Assembly: GCF_035593345.1 (NCBI RefSeq)
Contig: NZ_CP141607.1
Span: 43,562-107,561 of the forward strand
Origin: Lelliottia sp. JS-SCA-14
GTDB taxonomy: Bacteria > Pseudomonadota > Gammaproteobacteria > Enterobacterales > Enterobacteriaceae
Length of the DNA stretch: 64,000 bases
Direction: 5' to 3'
Translations under genes and position numbers: made by a program
Shown: piece after piece, positions 26,169-35,039 of the stretch
Layout: each line of letters starts with the position of its first letter
How positions within the stretch are numbered: position 1 is the stretch's first letter
The notes under the pieces: model-generated
Databases searched by the model: none
Told to the model about the DNA's origin: nothing
Seen by the model: only the letters and a program-made list of their open reading frames with translations

Positions 26169-27440
26169 TCAATAATCCATTGGAATAATTTCTTGTAGCG
26201 TTTCACGCAGGTATTTCCTGGTTTCTGCAATCACGAACTCTCTCCCTGTCCGTAGCATCCCATCCAGATACATAGCTCCAAGATCCCAGAATCCGTCCTC
26301 GATCTCGCGAGCTTTATCAACAAATTCCTGCTGTGCATTCTCAATCAATTCAACAAGCTTATCAGTGACTTTAAAGTGATCGTCAAGTACGTTCAATGCG
26401 ATGCTCGCCCCAAGACCAACAAGTACGACAGCCACGATCGGGCCAATAACAAATGGAGTCATTGTCAATAAGGCACCGGCCCCCCAACTGACAGCAGACG
26501 CTATACCGATTTTTACGACATCTGTTGCCAGCGAGCCTATAAATTCAGCCAGACTGGTATCATCATTCATTATGAAATCAATAGTACGATACGCGAGAGC
26601 GAAATAAAATGTTATAACAGTGCCTTCGACAATGGCACTCTTAACACCAAACTTCCCAATCCCCAGGCTGACGACCTTGGGATTTTTAAGCGCATATACA
26701 GGCGCGTTTAATATTTTTCGTATCCCTGCATATCCAGTAAGCTTTATGAGCTCAGTTCCATTTTTATTTACATACACCGTAGATTTAATGTCATACAGTT
26801 TTAAATCGGCAATAAGCATGGTTGTTGTAATGGCGTCTTTAATACCCAGGCCATAATTTACTGCAATCTGTCCCGGCTGACTTTGTGTCAGGTCCACCCA
26901 ACCATTTTTGTAAAACCCCCATGACGACAGTACTTCATATACTTCGCCGAGGGTAAGTAGCATAACTTCCTGGCTATTGGCCTGCAGCATGGCCCTTAAC
27001 TTACTATCCGGGAAGTTACGTGTATTACGTAATGCCGGGTAATCTGGAACAAAACCAGATGGTTTTTGCTCACCGGTCAGATAACCAGGCAATTCAGGAG
27101 AAGTTTGCGTCGGAGCCGCTGTAAAGCCTGCTGCCGATTCTCCAGCGGAAGCGCCACTGCTCTTCTCGTACGTATCATCCATCATTGATGGAATAAACTT
27201 CGCCTTGCAGGGGCAGGTACTGTAGCTGTCGAGGGTTCCGGCCATTCGCCGGTCATGAATGGTATCGTTGTCGATGCCACCGGCTATCTTGAAAAGCCCG
27301 GCATGTTTACCGCAGGTCACGCTGTCCTGTTCCCGGGCAACCGGTTTATCAAACAGAGTGTGATCCTCTGCGCCCGTGGTGATTTTCCCGCCGCAGGTCG
27401 TCTTGTCGCCCTGCACCAGGTAAAAGCCTTCTGCTGCCAT
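26169..27440 (-). CDS. PAAR-domain T6SS effector with hydrophobic C-terminal domain
   Basis: A 423-residue protein with good ribosome site (AAAGGG). Residues 1-90 are a PAAR domain (QGDKTTCGGKITTGAED, FDKPVAREQDSVTCGKHAG, AGTLDSYSTCPCKAKF) that caps the VgrG spike. After a linker (~95-150) comes a ~270-residue domain with a long hydrophobic hairpin near residues 310-355 (SAVSWGAGALLTMTP, IVAVVLVGLGASIALNVL) and amphipathic helices on each side. This resembles colicin-like pore formers. The toxin assignment is inferred from the hairpin and the membrane immunity candidate behind it. The C-terminal part is more AT-rich than the PAAR part. Confidence 0.75.
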   Translation of the reverse strand: MAAEGFYLVQGDKTTCGGKITTGAEDHTLFDKPVAREQDSVTCGKHAGLFKIAGGIDNDTIHDRRMAGTLDSYSTCPCKAKFIPSMMDDTYEKSSGASAGESAAGFTAAPTQTSPELPGYLTGEQKPSGFVPDYPALRNTRNFPDSKLRAMLQANSQEVMLLTLGEVYEVLSSWGFYKNGWVDLTQSQPGQIAVNYGLGIKDAITTTMLIADLKLYDIKSTVYVNKNGTELIKLTGYAGIRKILNAPVYALKNPKVVSLGIGKFGVKSAIVEGTVITFYFALAYRTIDFIMNDDTSLAEFIGSLATDVVKIGIASAVSWGAGALLTMTPFVIGPIVAVVLVGLGASIALNVLDDHFKVTDKLVELIENAQQEFVDKAREIEDGFWDLGAMYLDGMLRTGREFVIAETRKYLRETLQEIIPMDY

Positions 27441-27470
27441 ATTTTTCCCTTTAGCTGAATTCTGTCCGGG

Positions 27471-29072
27471 TTATCCGCAAAGCACTGCACTGCTTGCCGG
27501 ATCGAGCGCAATCAGACCGGACAGAAGCAAATCCATCTCGGGCTGAAGCCGTGATTTATCGGTTTCACTGCGCGTGGCTTTCATTCGCAGCAGTCTGAGG
27601 CGACGTGATTTCACTTCAAACAACAGTGCAGGAGTCCACTGTGTGAGGGTGATTGACTGTGCTGCACCATCGAGCTCACCCAGCAAATGCAGCGCCAGTT
27701 CATTCTTACCTTTCTGCTCGGCCACACGGGCCATCAGCAAGCGCAGCAACCATTTGTCTTTCGTGGAATCCGCACCCGGGCGCGTCTGGAGCCAGTGGAG
27801 TGTGGCGTCCAGACCGTCAGTGTCCGCTTTCTCCAGGGCTTCCGGCTCGAGGGCCAGGATATCATTATCCGCCTCACTGACAGCACTGACCGGCTCATCC
27901 CGCCAGCCGGACATATCGTCCAGCACGCTCTGGTTTATCCAGTTCAGCGTGACCTCATCGGCAAACGGCGTACCGTCATTAAAGGCCAGGGTTTCAAGAC
28001 CGGTAAGGCGGCGCAGCAGTCCTTTCAGGTCGGCGGCGATGATATCAGCCAGTACATCCTGTCCCGATTTCATCAGGGCCTGGTGGATATGCCACTGCAA
28101 ATCCAGCCAGAGGTGATTGGCGCCACGCGAGAAGGTGCTGTCCGCCTGCTCCAGTATCTCCAGCCAGCTCTGCTGCAGGTACAGGCGTTTGAGCATGGCC
28201 CGCTGGTCAGCCCGCGGCGGTTCGATGCGCGTTTTTCCTTCGGCATCCGGGGCCGGAATAGCGCTCAGCGTGTCATGACGCAGGCTTTTCATCAGCCGGT
28301 GGGCGGCAAGCCAGCCATCGGGTTGCTCACGCAAATATCCGGTCAGTGTACGGGCCTGGGCCAGCAAATCCTGACCGGAGGTAATGCGACTCAGAACTGG
28401 CGCGTCAGGCTCCGTCGTATGCGTGGAGGTCTGTGACTGTGCCTTGTTACCGGCGTTCTGTGGCACCACAGCATCCACACCCCCGGCCTTCATCAGGCGA
28501 GATTCAAGCGCACTGTACAGGGCATTCAGTTCTGGCCGTGACGCTTCCGGTTCTGTCTCCAGACTGTCGCGAATAAGCAGCAGCGCACCGGCAGTGCGCA
28601 GTGCATCATCGCGTACCACTTCCGGCCAGAGTGACAGGCTGTCCAGAACACGGGAGCCTGCGAGCCACTCCAGCGCCGGTTTACGGCTCCGTTCACGCTG
28701 AGGGTGAAGCTGCGTTCCATAGCGCTGTAGCAATCCCGCCAGCAGTTCAAGCCCTTCGGCAAATCCGGTTTCCCCGTCCTGGTGCAGGCGCGCCCAGCAG
28801 TAGTAGGTGGCGATCCGGATATCTTTGGCAGTGCTGATCAGCAGTTTTTCGGCAAGCGAGCAAATCAGCCCGGTATCGATGCCGGAAAGCTTATTGACCT
28901 CCTCCCGGATACGCTGAAAATCGTCGTCATAGCCAGGGTCTTCCCCGGTAGGACTGGTGTCAGTTACCGGAGCAAGCCAGGCCTGCCAGTTTTCCGTGCG
29001 TGTCTGCGCCTGTTGCCGCAGCTGCGTGTCGTCAGCCTGACAGGCCACAACCAGATTCTGCAGTGTGCTCAT
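27471..29072 (-). CDS. tssA: T6SS cap/assembly protein TssA
   Basis: A 533-residue protein with the ImpA N-terminal domain (PTGEDPGYDDDFQRIREEVN, then GIDTGLICSLAEKLLISTAK, YCWARLHQDGETGFAEGLEL). The C-terminal region carries TLHWLQTRPGADSTKDKWLL and ALHLLGELDGA. TssA primes sheath and tube polymerisation. Its ATG overlaps the tssM stop by one base (TAATG). Confidence 0.88.
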   Translation of the reverse strand: MSTLQNLVVACQADDTQLRQQAQTRTENWQAWLAPVTDTSPTGEDPGYDDDFQRIREEVNKLSGIDTGLICSLAEKLLISTAKDIRIATYYCWARLHQDGETGFAEGLELLAGLLQRYGTQLHPQRERSRKPALEWLAGSRVLDSLSLWPEVVRDDALRTAGALLLIRDSLETEPEASRPELNALYSALESRLMKAGGVDAVVPQNAGNKAQSQTSTHTTEPDAPVLSRITSGQDLLAQARTLTGYLREQPDGWLAAHRLMKSLRHDTLSAIPAPDAEGKTRIEPPRADQRAMLKRLYLQQSWLEILEQADSTFSRGANHLWLDLQWHIHQALMKSGQDVLADIIAADLKGLLRRLTGLETLAFNDGTPFADEVTLNWINQSVLDDMSGWRDEPVSAVSEADNDILALEPEALEKADTDGLDATLHWLQTRPGADSTKDKWLLRLLMARVAEQKGKNELALHLLGELDGAAQSITLTQWTPALLFEVKSRRLRLLRMKATRSETDKSRLQPEMDLLLSGLIALDPASSAVLCG

Positions 29073-32000
29073 TATTCGACTCCATCCATGTCACTGTTTC
29101 CGGCACTGGCCATTAGCGCCTGAGCCGTGGCTGCGCTGTCGACACTGAATATCTGATCCGGCAGCGTGAATCCGCGCAGATCCAGCAGTGCCAGCGGACC
29201 TTTTCCGAGTTGTGAACGCAGGACCCACTGCAGGGTCCGGCCGTCCGGGGCGGTGAAGCTCATCATCCACTGGCTGCGGTCAAGCTGCGCACACTTGCCC
29301 TGGTCCAGCCAGCGAATAAAGCCCCAGGTCCCGCTGTAATCTCCGAACAGGCGCGCACCGGCGTTGACCGTAGTCCAGGTCAGCATCGTCCCAGGCTTGT
29401 AAGTATCTCCCGGCCAGCGGAAACTCTGCCAGTCGGCCATTTGGTTGAAGTAGTGCAACAGCTGGCCATCAATGGTCAGCTGTGTTTCGACCACCTGCGG
29501 TACAGGCCGCGCCTGCAGCTCAAAGCTGATGCCCTGGCTTCCGTCGGTGAACAGAATGTCTGACAGCTGGCTCAGTTGATTAATCGCCCGCAGGAAAGCC
29601 GGATTAAAGCTCAGCCCCTGGCTGTTGACCTTATCCGGTACCCACTGGCTGCCCTCTTTGTGCAGCACGCCGCTGAGCTCTGTCGTCAGGAAGCGTTCAA
29701 TACGTCCGCTGTCCTTACGCAAAAACTCAGCCAGCATTGGCAGGGAGGCATCACTTTTACTTGCCGCAAACGGGAAACGTCCGTCAAAGGCGGTGTGCCA
29801 GTTCGCCACCACCGAACGGCTCCACTTGTCATTCAGACTCGCTGCCGACGGCTGAAGCACGGTCTCCCAGGCCTGGGTCAGTGGCTGCACAAACATCGTG
29901 CTGCCAAAACCGCTCCACTCTTCGCCAAGGCTTGCCGAAATCAGACTGCCGTACTGCTGGGTGTCGGTCAGATCCACGCTTTTGCCCTGGAATACGGTCT
30001 GTGCCAGGGTCTGCATCATTTCCTGCGGATCAGAGGCGCTGGCCACCTGTTGCAGACGCAGACGCACGCGGGTGATGCGGGTCAGATACGTCTGCAGGCT
30101 CAGGGAATTGTCAGCCGACATGACGTTGCTGCCTTTGTTTTTCCCCATCAGCGTCAGCAGTGGACCAAAGGTTTCATCGAGCGGCCCCTGCGGCCCTGAT
30201 GCAGACTGGTCAATCGCAGGTTTGTCTTTCCCGCCTACGAGATCTTTAGCCGATTTGATGATGGAGTCCGAAAGGCCTTCGCTTTTCTGGCCGGTCTGCC
30301 CCTGCCAGGCGATGGTATTCATCAGGGCAATCAGTGGCGACTGACGGACATCACTCATCAGCGTCAGCTGGTCAGTCACATCAGCAATGTTGTTTGCCGG
30401 ATTCCAGTGCAGGCTGTTGAGGAAGCTCAGCCAGCTGCCGGCAAAGTCGGTGAAGTAACGTTGCGTCAGACGTGCTTTCAGGGCTTCCGGCGACAGGTCT
30501 GAGGAAACCGCTTTCCGGCTGTCGCTCAACACCCAGTCAATTTCATCCCGGCGGGAATTTGCGGCCTTTTCGATAGCCTGCTGAATGCCCCCTTCCCACG
30601 CCTGTCGGGTAAACATGCCGGGCACCACTTCCTCGGTGGTGAACAGTCGCCGCGCATCGGTACCGCCGGTCATGTCTTCCAGAGACACATCGGCGAAGTT
30701 ACGACGCACGGATTTGAGCATGTTCTCATACAGAGTGCTTTCAGCATTACGCCGTCCAATTTGCTGCAACAACACCTGACGGCTCTGGCTCACCAGCTGC
30801 GCATCCGGCGTGATTTTCCACTGTGGCTGTTTTGGCAGTTCGGAAATGTAGAAGGCCCACAAATCCGGTGACATGCTTTGCCACAGGCCGGTTGAAATGC
30901 CCATCCGCGTCGGCTGCACGGCTTTCATGGTCTGAGCGTAATACGCACCATCGGCTTTATCCGGACGGGCCATCATCAGCCAGGCCTTCAGCTGGTCATA
31001 GCCCGGCTTCGCCAGCTGTGCACGCTGGTCGCTGCCGGGAGCGGAGCCTGCCAGCACGCTGAGCTTCTGCGTCAGGGCGGCATTTGCCGGGTCGCGGATC
31101 AGGCGGTTGTTCGCCACGCCGTACCAGGGCAGCATCGCGTCGAGCAGTTGCTGGTTATGGTCCAGACCGAAGCGCTGATACCATGGCGCGCCTTCCTGAA
31201 TACGGTGCTGCAGGCGGCCTGCGTCATTACGCAGGGTATGCAGAGCCGTCAGCTGATAATCCGATACGGAGGGATGCTCCACCAGAGCATGCGCCTGCTG
31301 CGCCACAGAGACAATCTGCAGGCGATTGACCGCAAACGACAGCAGCGTCCCCGCCCCCCAGACACCGATAATGGCCATCAGCGTCCAGGCCAGCGTCTGT
31401 TCCCACGCCATACCGACACGGCGGCCACGCACGCAGGTACAGTCATCCACAATGCCCTGCCAGGTTACCGGCAGGGTCAGCGCATGGCGTTGTGATTCCG
31501 GGATATATTTCTCAGCATCGGCAGGTGCAGCACCGGCTGTTTCTCCTGCGGTAGCGGCGGGTTTATTCTCCGGCAGGCTGAACATCAGGCCTCGCAGCGG
31601 AACGCGCTGCTGAGAGGCAGCCAGCCATGGCACCAGTTGCTGAGCCCAGCGGGCGATGCCGCCGTCTTTAAGGTGCTGGCCCAGGCGCAGCAGGAAGTCG
31701 TGGCCATTGTTCTCAGCGACCTGACTCACGCCCTGCGTTCGCAGGGTCGGCAGCATCAGCTCAAGCTGGCGGGTAATATCGACGGGCTTAGCACGCAGTG
31801 GGAAACTGGCCCCGACCGGCTGCTCAGTACGTTTTGCCTGCGACCAGGTGCTGTCGCACAGCTGCCACAGCCAGACCGGGGCGGAATAACGGAGCAGTTC
31901 GCTGATTTTTTCCAGTCCGCGTAAATCGTTGTCGCTGATTTGTGGGGTCAGATTAAGCGACTGCGGCATGACGCGGACAATACCGTCCAGTGGACGCCCG

Positions 32001-32554
32001 CGACGCAGTTTACGCAGCGCGGCGTATTTTTCCTTATCGGGCTCAGCAGTCAGACTGCCGCCGTAAATTAGAACGGTACGGTTACCTTCAAGCCACTGGT
32101 TTTCCTGCAGGCCAGGTACCAGTAGTTCGATTGCCGCCTCATCGCCAGTGATTAACAGTAGACGGGTTTTACGACGCCAGTAAAGGCCAATACGGGAGCG
32201 GAGATGTCCCCGGATCTTGTTACACATGACCACCGCAGGGTGAACAGGCGCTTTATCATTTTCCCGCTTCTTTTTCTCATCATCACCGTTGGTGTTGTCG
32301 ACAAGCGCATTAAACTCCTGTTTGCCGGCATTGCGTACCGCCGCCAGAAGCACTACGGATACGATAAGGGCGAAGCCTGAAATACATCCGCCGGCAATAA
32401 GCCAGTAAATTTGCTGCTGACTTCCGTCTTCAATCCCGGCTATATCCGGATGCTTCCAGACCATGAAAGTCATAACGGCTAACAGCAAAAAGAAAATCAA
32501 TGCGACAGCAAGATAGCGGCCTTCCGTAGTCTTCGGTGCTAAAGGTAGCTTCAC
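29072..32554 (-). CDS. tssM: T6SS inner-membrane protein TssM (IcmF)
   Basis: A 1160-residue protein started at GTG 32554 with AGGAGATG just upstream, overlapping the end of the previous gene. Two N-terminal membrane helices (YLAVALIFFLLLAVMTFMV and GGCISGFALIVSVVLLA), a cytoplasmic ~270-residue domain with LLLITGDEAAIELLVPGL, a third helix near residue 415 (LAWTLMAIIGVWGAGTLLSF) and a large periplasmic part ending in the TssJ-binding beta domain (LTIDGQLLHYFNQMADWQSF). It spans the envelope and connects TssL to TssJ. Confidence 0.93.
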   Translation of the reverse strand: MKLPLAPKTTEGRYLAVALIFFLLLAVMTFMVWKHPDIAGIEDGSQQQIYWLIAGGCISGFALIVSVVLLAAVRNAGKQEFNALVDNTNGDDEKKKRENDKAPVHPAVVMCNKIRGHLRSRIGLYWRRKTRLLLITGDEAAIELLVPGLQENQWLEGNRTVLIYGGSLTAEPDKEKYAALRKLRRGRPLDGIVRVMPQSLNLTPQISDNDLRGLEKISELLRYSAPVWLWQLCDSTWSQAKRTEQPVGASFPLRAKPVDITRQLELMLPTLRTQGVSQVAENNGHDFLLRLGQHLKDGGIARWAQQLVPWLAASQQRVPLRGLMFSLPENKPAATAGETAGAAPADAEKYIPESQRHALTLPVTWQGIVDDCTCVRGRRVGMAWEQTLAWTLMAIIGVWGAGTLLSFAVNRLQIVSVAQQAHALVEHPSVSDYQLTALHTLRNDAGRLQHRIQEGAPWYQRFGLDHNQQLLDAMLPWYGVANNRLIRDPANAALTQKLSVLAGSAPGSDQRAQLAKPGYDQLKAWLMMARPDKADGAYYAQTMKAVQPTRMGISTGLWQSMSPDLWAFYISELPKQPQWKITPDAQLVSQSRQVLLQQIGRRNAESTLYENMLKSVRRNFADVSLEDMTGGTDARRLFTTEEVVPGMFTRQAWEGGIQQAIEKAANSRRDEIDWVLSDSRKAVSSDLSPEALKARLTQRYFTDFAGSWLSFLNSLHWNPANNIADVTDQLTLMSDVRQSPLIALMNTIAWQGQTGQKSEGLSDSIIKSAKDLVGGKDKPAIDQSASGPQGPLDETFGPLLTLMGKNKGSNVMSADNSLSLQTYLTRITRVRLRLQQVASASDPQEMMQTLAQTVFQGKSVDLTDTQQYGSLISASLGEEWSGFGSTMFVQPLTQAWETVLQPSAASLNDKWSRSVVANWHTAFDGRFPFAASKSDASLPMLAEFLRKDSGRIERFLTTELSGVLHKEGSQWVPDKVNSQGLSFNPAFLRAINQLSQLSDILFTDGSQGISFELQARPVPQVVETQLTIDGQLLHYFNQMADWQSFRWPGDTYKPGTMLTWTTVNAGARLFGDYSGTWGFIRWLDQGKCAQLDRSQWMMSFTAPDGRTLQWVLRSQLGKGPLALLDLRGFTLPDQIFSVDSAATAQALMASAGNSDMDGVE

Positions 32555-33759
32555 GGATCCATCTCCTGTCGGGAAGCAATCGGGGTAATGAGCGTGCTCC
32601 ACAGCACATTCTGTGTGGTATCACCGCAGATAATCATCTGTGGTAACTGAGTTTGTCGGGCGATTTCGGTGGCAGCAGCGATAGCCAGCCAGGGGGCCGC
32701 GGCTCCGGCATGTCCCATAGATGTATCGAGCGAAATGACGGCTTCGTCCTCTACAGACTGCGCAGGGTGCGCATTCTGGCACGCAATAACTTCTGCACGC
32801 TGCTCACCCGTCAGCCCGGCAAGCCATAGATTTTTGACGATATTTTCTTTGAGCGGGACGTTATAGGCGGCCATGTTCATCCCCTCCCTCAGCTCACCGG
32901 TTGGAGCAGCATCTGGCCGGTGCAGCAGCGCGAGAGGTTGAAGTGCTTCCTGGGTCAGGCGGTTGCCAAGAAGCAGAGCAACGGCTGCTTCAGCAGTATT
33001 GTTTGAAACAACCGGATCAATCTGGAGGCCAACAATCAATAACATCGCATCATCTTTAATGCGGTGATCCAGCCAGTGGTTGACTACCCCCGGCCCATTG
33101 CTGTCTGTGTACTCAAGTGCACAGGTTATGCCACTCTCTTGCCAGGCTTCCTGCCAGATATTGCTGACAGCAGGGAGTGGCAGAGATGACGAGACATCGA
33201 GGATGACAACAAGCGAAGCGTTCTCAGGAAACTGGTGAAATGGAAGATCGGCAATAAGCTCAGAGAACAAACGTGAGATAACCAATCCAGGAGTATCTTC
33301 TGGTTCTGCCGTAATACGGCTCAGCCTCCTGCTTTTTTCGCCTTTCCAGTCCGACTGCGAAATGATAATGCTGTGATTATTGAGCATATCATCAGCGACA
33401 GAACGCTGTTCGTCTTCCTGATGGGCTGTAATAAATGTCGTATTCAACACCTGAAGCGCACGACGAGCCCTACGGGTCTCACTTAAGATCCATTGCTCCC
33501 GACGCCGGTCAAAACCATTCGCTTTACTGTCCTGTAATGACCAGGCCCACATGCGAATAGTGAAACACACAATCCACACAACTAATGGTGTGCCAATGGC
33601 CAACATCCAGAAGTGACTGTTATCGATGTATCGTCCGAATATCCGCATAAGAATCACGCTGATGACCAGCATCGCCACCAATACGGCAAGCCAACGAGAT
33701 ATTTTAGGTGGAACTTCCCGGGGATAACATTTCGGAAGATCTTTCAGGGAATACGACAT
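32551..33759 (-). CDS. T6SS-cluster membrane protein of unknown function
   Basis: A 402-residue protein with two N-terminal membrane helices (residues ~23-42 and ~50-72) and a soluble domain with VVILDVSSSLPLPAV, MLLIVGLQIDPVVSNNTAEA and IISLDTSMGHAGAAAPWLAI. It is coupled to tssM (stop ATGGATCCGTGA overlaps its GTG). Homologues of this layout occur beside tssM in other enterobacterial T6SS clusters, but the role is unknown to me. A part in the membrane complex or effector handling is possible. Confidence 0.65.
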   Translation of the reverse strand: MSYSLKDLPKCYPREVPPKISRWLAVLVAMLVISVILMRIFGRYIDNSHFWMLAIGTPLVVWIVCFTIRMWAWSLQDSKANGFDRRREQWILSETRRARRALQVLNTTFITAHQEDEQRSVADDMLNNHSIIISQSDWKGEKSRRLSRITAEPEDTPGLVISRLFSELIADLPFHQFPENASLVVILDVSSSLPLPAVSNIWQEAWQESGITCALEYTDSNGPGVVNHWLDHRIKDDAMLLIVGLQIDPVVSNNTAEAAVALLLGNRLTQEALQPLALLHRPDAAPTGELREGMNMAAYNVPLKENIVKNLWLAGLTGEQRAEVIACQNAHPAQSVEDEAVISLDTSMGHAGAAAPWLAIAAATEIARQTQLPQMIICGDTTQNVLWSTLITPIASRQEMDP

Positions 33760-33800
33760 TCACACTCTCATGCTTTAAAATTTCCAAATTTTAACTAAGG

Positions 33801-34430
33801 CTAGTCACCATCAAATGAAATGCTCTCAAGCAATTTCAATGCTTCTTTAGATAGATCTTCACCTTTATCATCAAAAGAATTAACACCAGAACCACATAGG
33901 GAATTATTTTTATGTATCAAACAAAAATAAATACTCTGGCCTAGCGTTCCATCTTTAAGTTTCGCCATGCCATTAACAGCCATAATACCAGATGCATCTT
34001 TGCTTTCAACCTGAAATAGAGATAGATGATTTGCCTTCCCATTTTTCACATATGTAGCATCTGGAATTGATTTCCACACCTTATTTTTGTAGTCATAAAT
34101 AATTTTATTATCAGCGGAACTAACACTGGCCCCCTTGTTGTTAACTTGCTGTACATCATATCCTGTTTCAAATGCTTCACCAGAATACAGGCAAGTCCAC
34201 TCCGATATTGGTGATTCTTTTTCGAAATACTTATCATCAGGCAATGCCGGGTATTTAAAATCACTAAAATGCATATTGCATGCATCAAAACTGGAAGACG
34301 AAGAAATGTTGGCACTTGAATCAGATGACAGGGCTCTAGTTACAGGAACAAATCCTGCGTCAGTAGCAAGAACAGAAGCCATAGAGAAAGAACTGAAACC
34401 AATAATAAATGGCATGCAAACTTTTTTCAT
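33801..34430 (-). CDS. Exported protein, second immunity candidate for the M23/GH19 effector
   Basis: A 209-residue protein with a signal peptide (MKKVCMPFIIGFSSFSMASV, cleavage likely after VLA) and a soluble periplasmic domain with four cysteines able to form disulfides (DACNMHF, EWTCLYSG, FCLIH, LCGSG). AT-rich like its neighbour. Position downstream of a peptidoglycan-hydrolase-like effector and export to the periplasm suggest immunity. Sequence alone does not prove it. Confidence 0.55.
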   Translation of the reverse strand: MKKVCMPFIIGFSSFSMASVLATDAGFVPVTRALSSDSSANISSSSSFDACNMHFSDFKYPALPDDKYFEKESPISEWTCLYSGEAFETGYDVQQVNNKGASVSSADNKIIYDYKNKVWKSIPDATYVKNGKANHLSLFQVESKDASGIMAVNGMAKLKDGTLGQSIYFCLIHKNNSLCGSGVNSFDDKGEDLSKEALKLLESISFDGD

Positions 34431-34573
34431 AACATTATGCCCTTTGCTTATATACTTACATGGATGCCCTAATGACTATGAAATTTAACTTTTCTCTAGG
34501 CTTCGACCATTGATACAATTTTTCAATTAAATATATCTTTAACTCTATATATCTCTTTACATATCGAATGCAG

Positions 34574-35029
34574 TTATTTAAGACTTTTGAGGGGGATAGA
34601 ACATGACTTTGGAGTGTTATCGTCATAAATCATATTTACCAGATCATGACCTTCAATTCTTACGTTAACAAAGTCATCGCCGCATGTTGGCTTTATCTCT
34701 TTGAATTTTTTGTCGGCAGGAGAAAAGACAAATAACCTATAGATTTTATAAGTACCCATTCCCTCATCCAGATGCCAAATACTAAAATCTTTATAGCCAT
34801 CACGATTGTAATCTTCAAATGTAATGTGATTTTTTTTCTCCGATGACACATCAACATTTTCTTGATTAACCTGCTTGCCGGCTTCTGAAACTGATACTTC
34901 CAACGAATCATTATCTTTCAGCAAAACCTTTGCAGAAATATTTTTTGCACTATTAACATCTAAAATATCATTATCACAACCAAATGCAATTTTGGTAAAA
35001 ATGAACAAAAAGAAAAAAGCATATTTCAT
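34574..35029 (-). CDS. Exported protein, first immunity candidate for the M23/GH19 effector
   Basis: A 151-residue protein starting 10 nt after the effector stop. A short signal peptide (MKYAFFFLFIFTKIAFGC) may be of the lipoprotein or Sec type. The mature part has a calcium-loop-like DYNRDGYKDFSIWHLDEGMG, as in FG-GAP/XAC2610-type proteins, which include lysozyme inhibitors. Best-placed immunity protein for the upstream effector. Confidence 0.65.
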   Translation of the reverse strand: MKYAFFFLFIFTKIAFGCDNDILDVNSAKNISAKVLLKDNDSLEVSVSEAGKQVNQENVDVSSEKKNHITFEDYNRDGYKDFSIWHLDEGMGTYKIYRLFVFSPADKKFKEIKPTCGDDFVNVRIEGHDLVNMIYDDNTPKSCSIPLKSLK

Positions 35030-35039
35030 AGCAATACCT

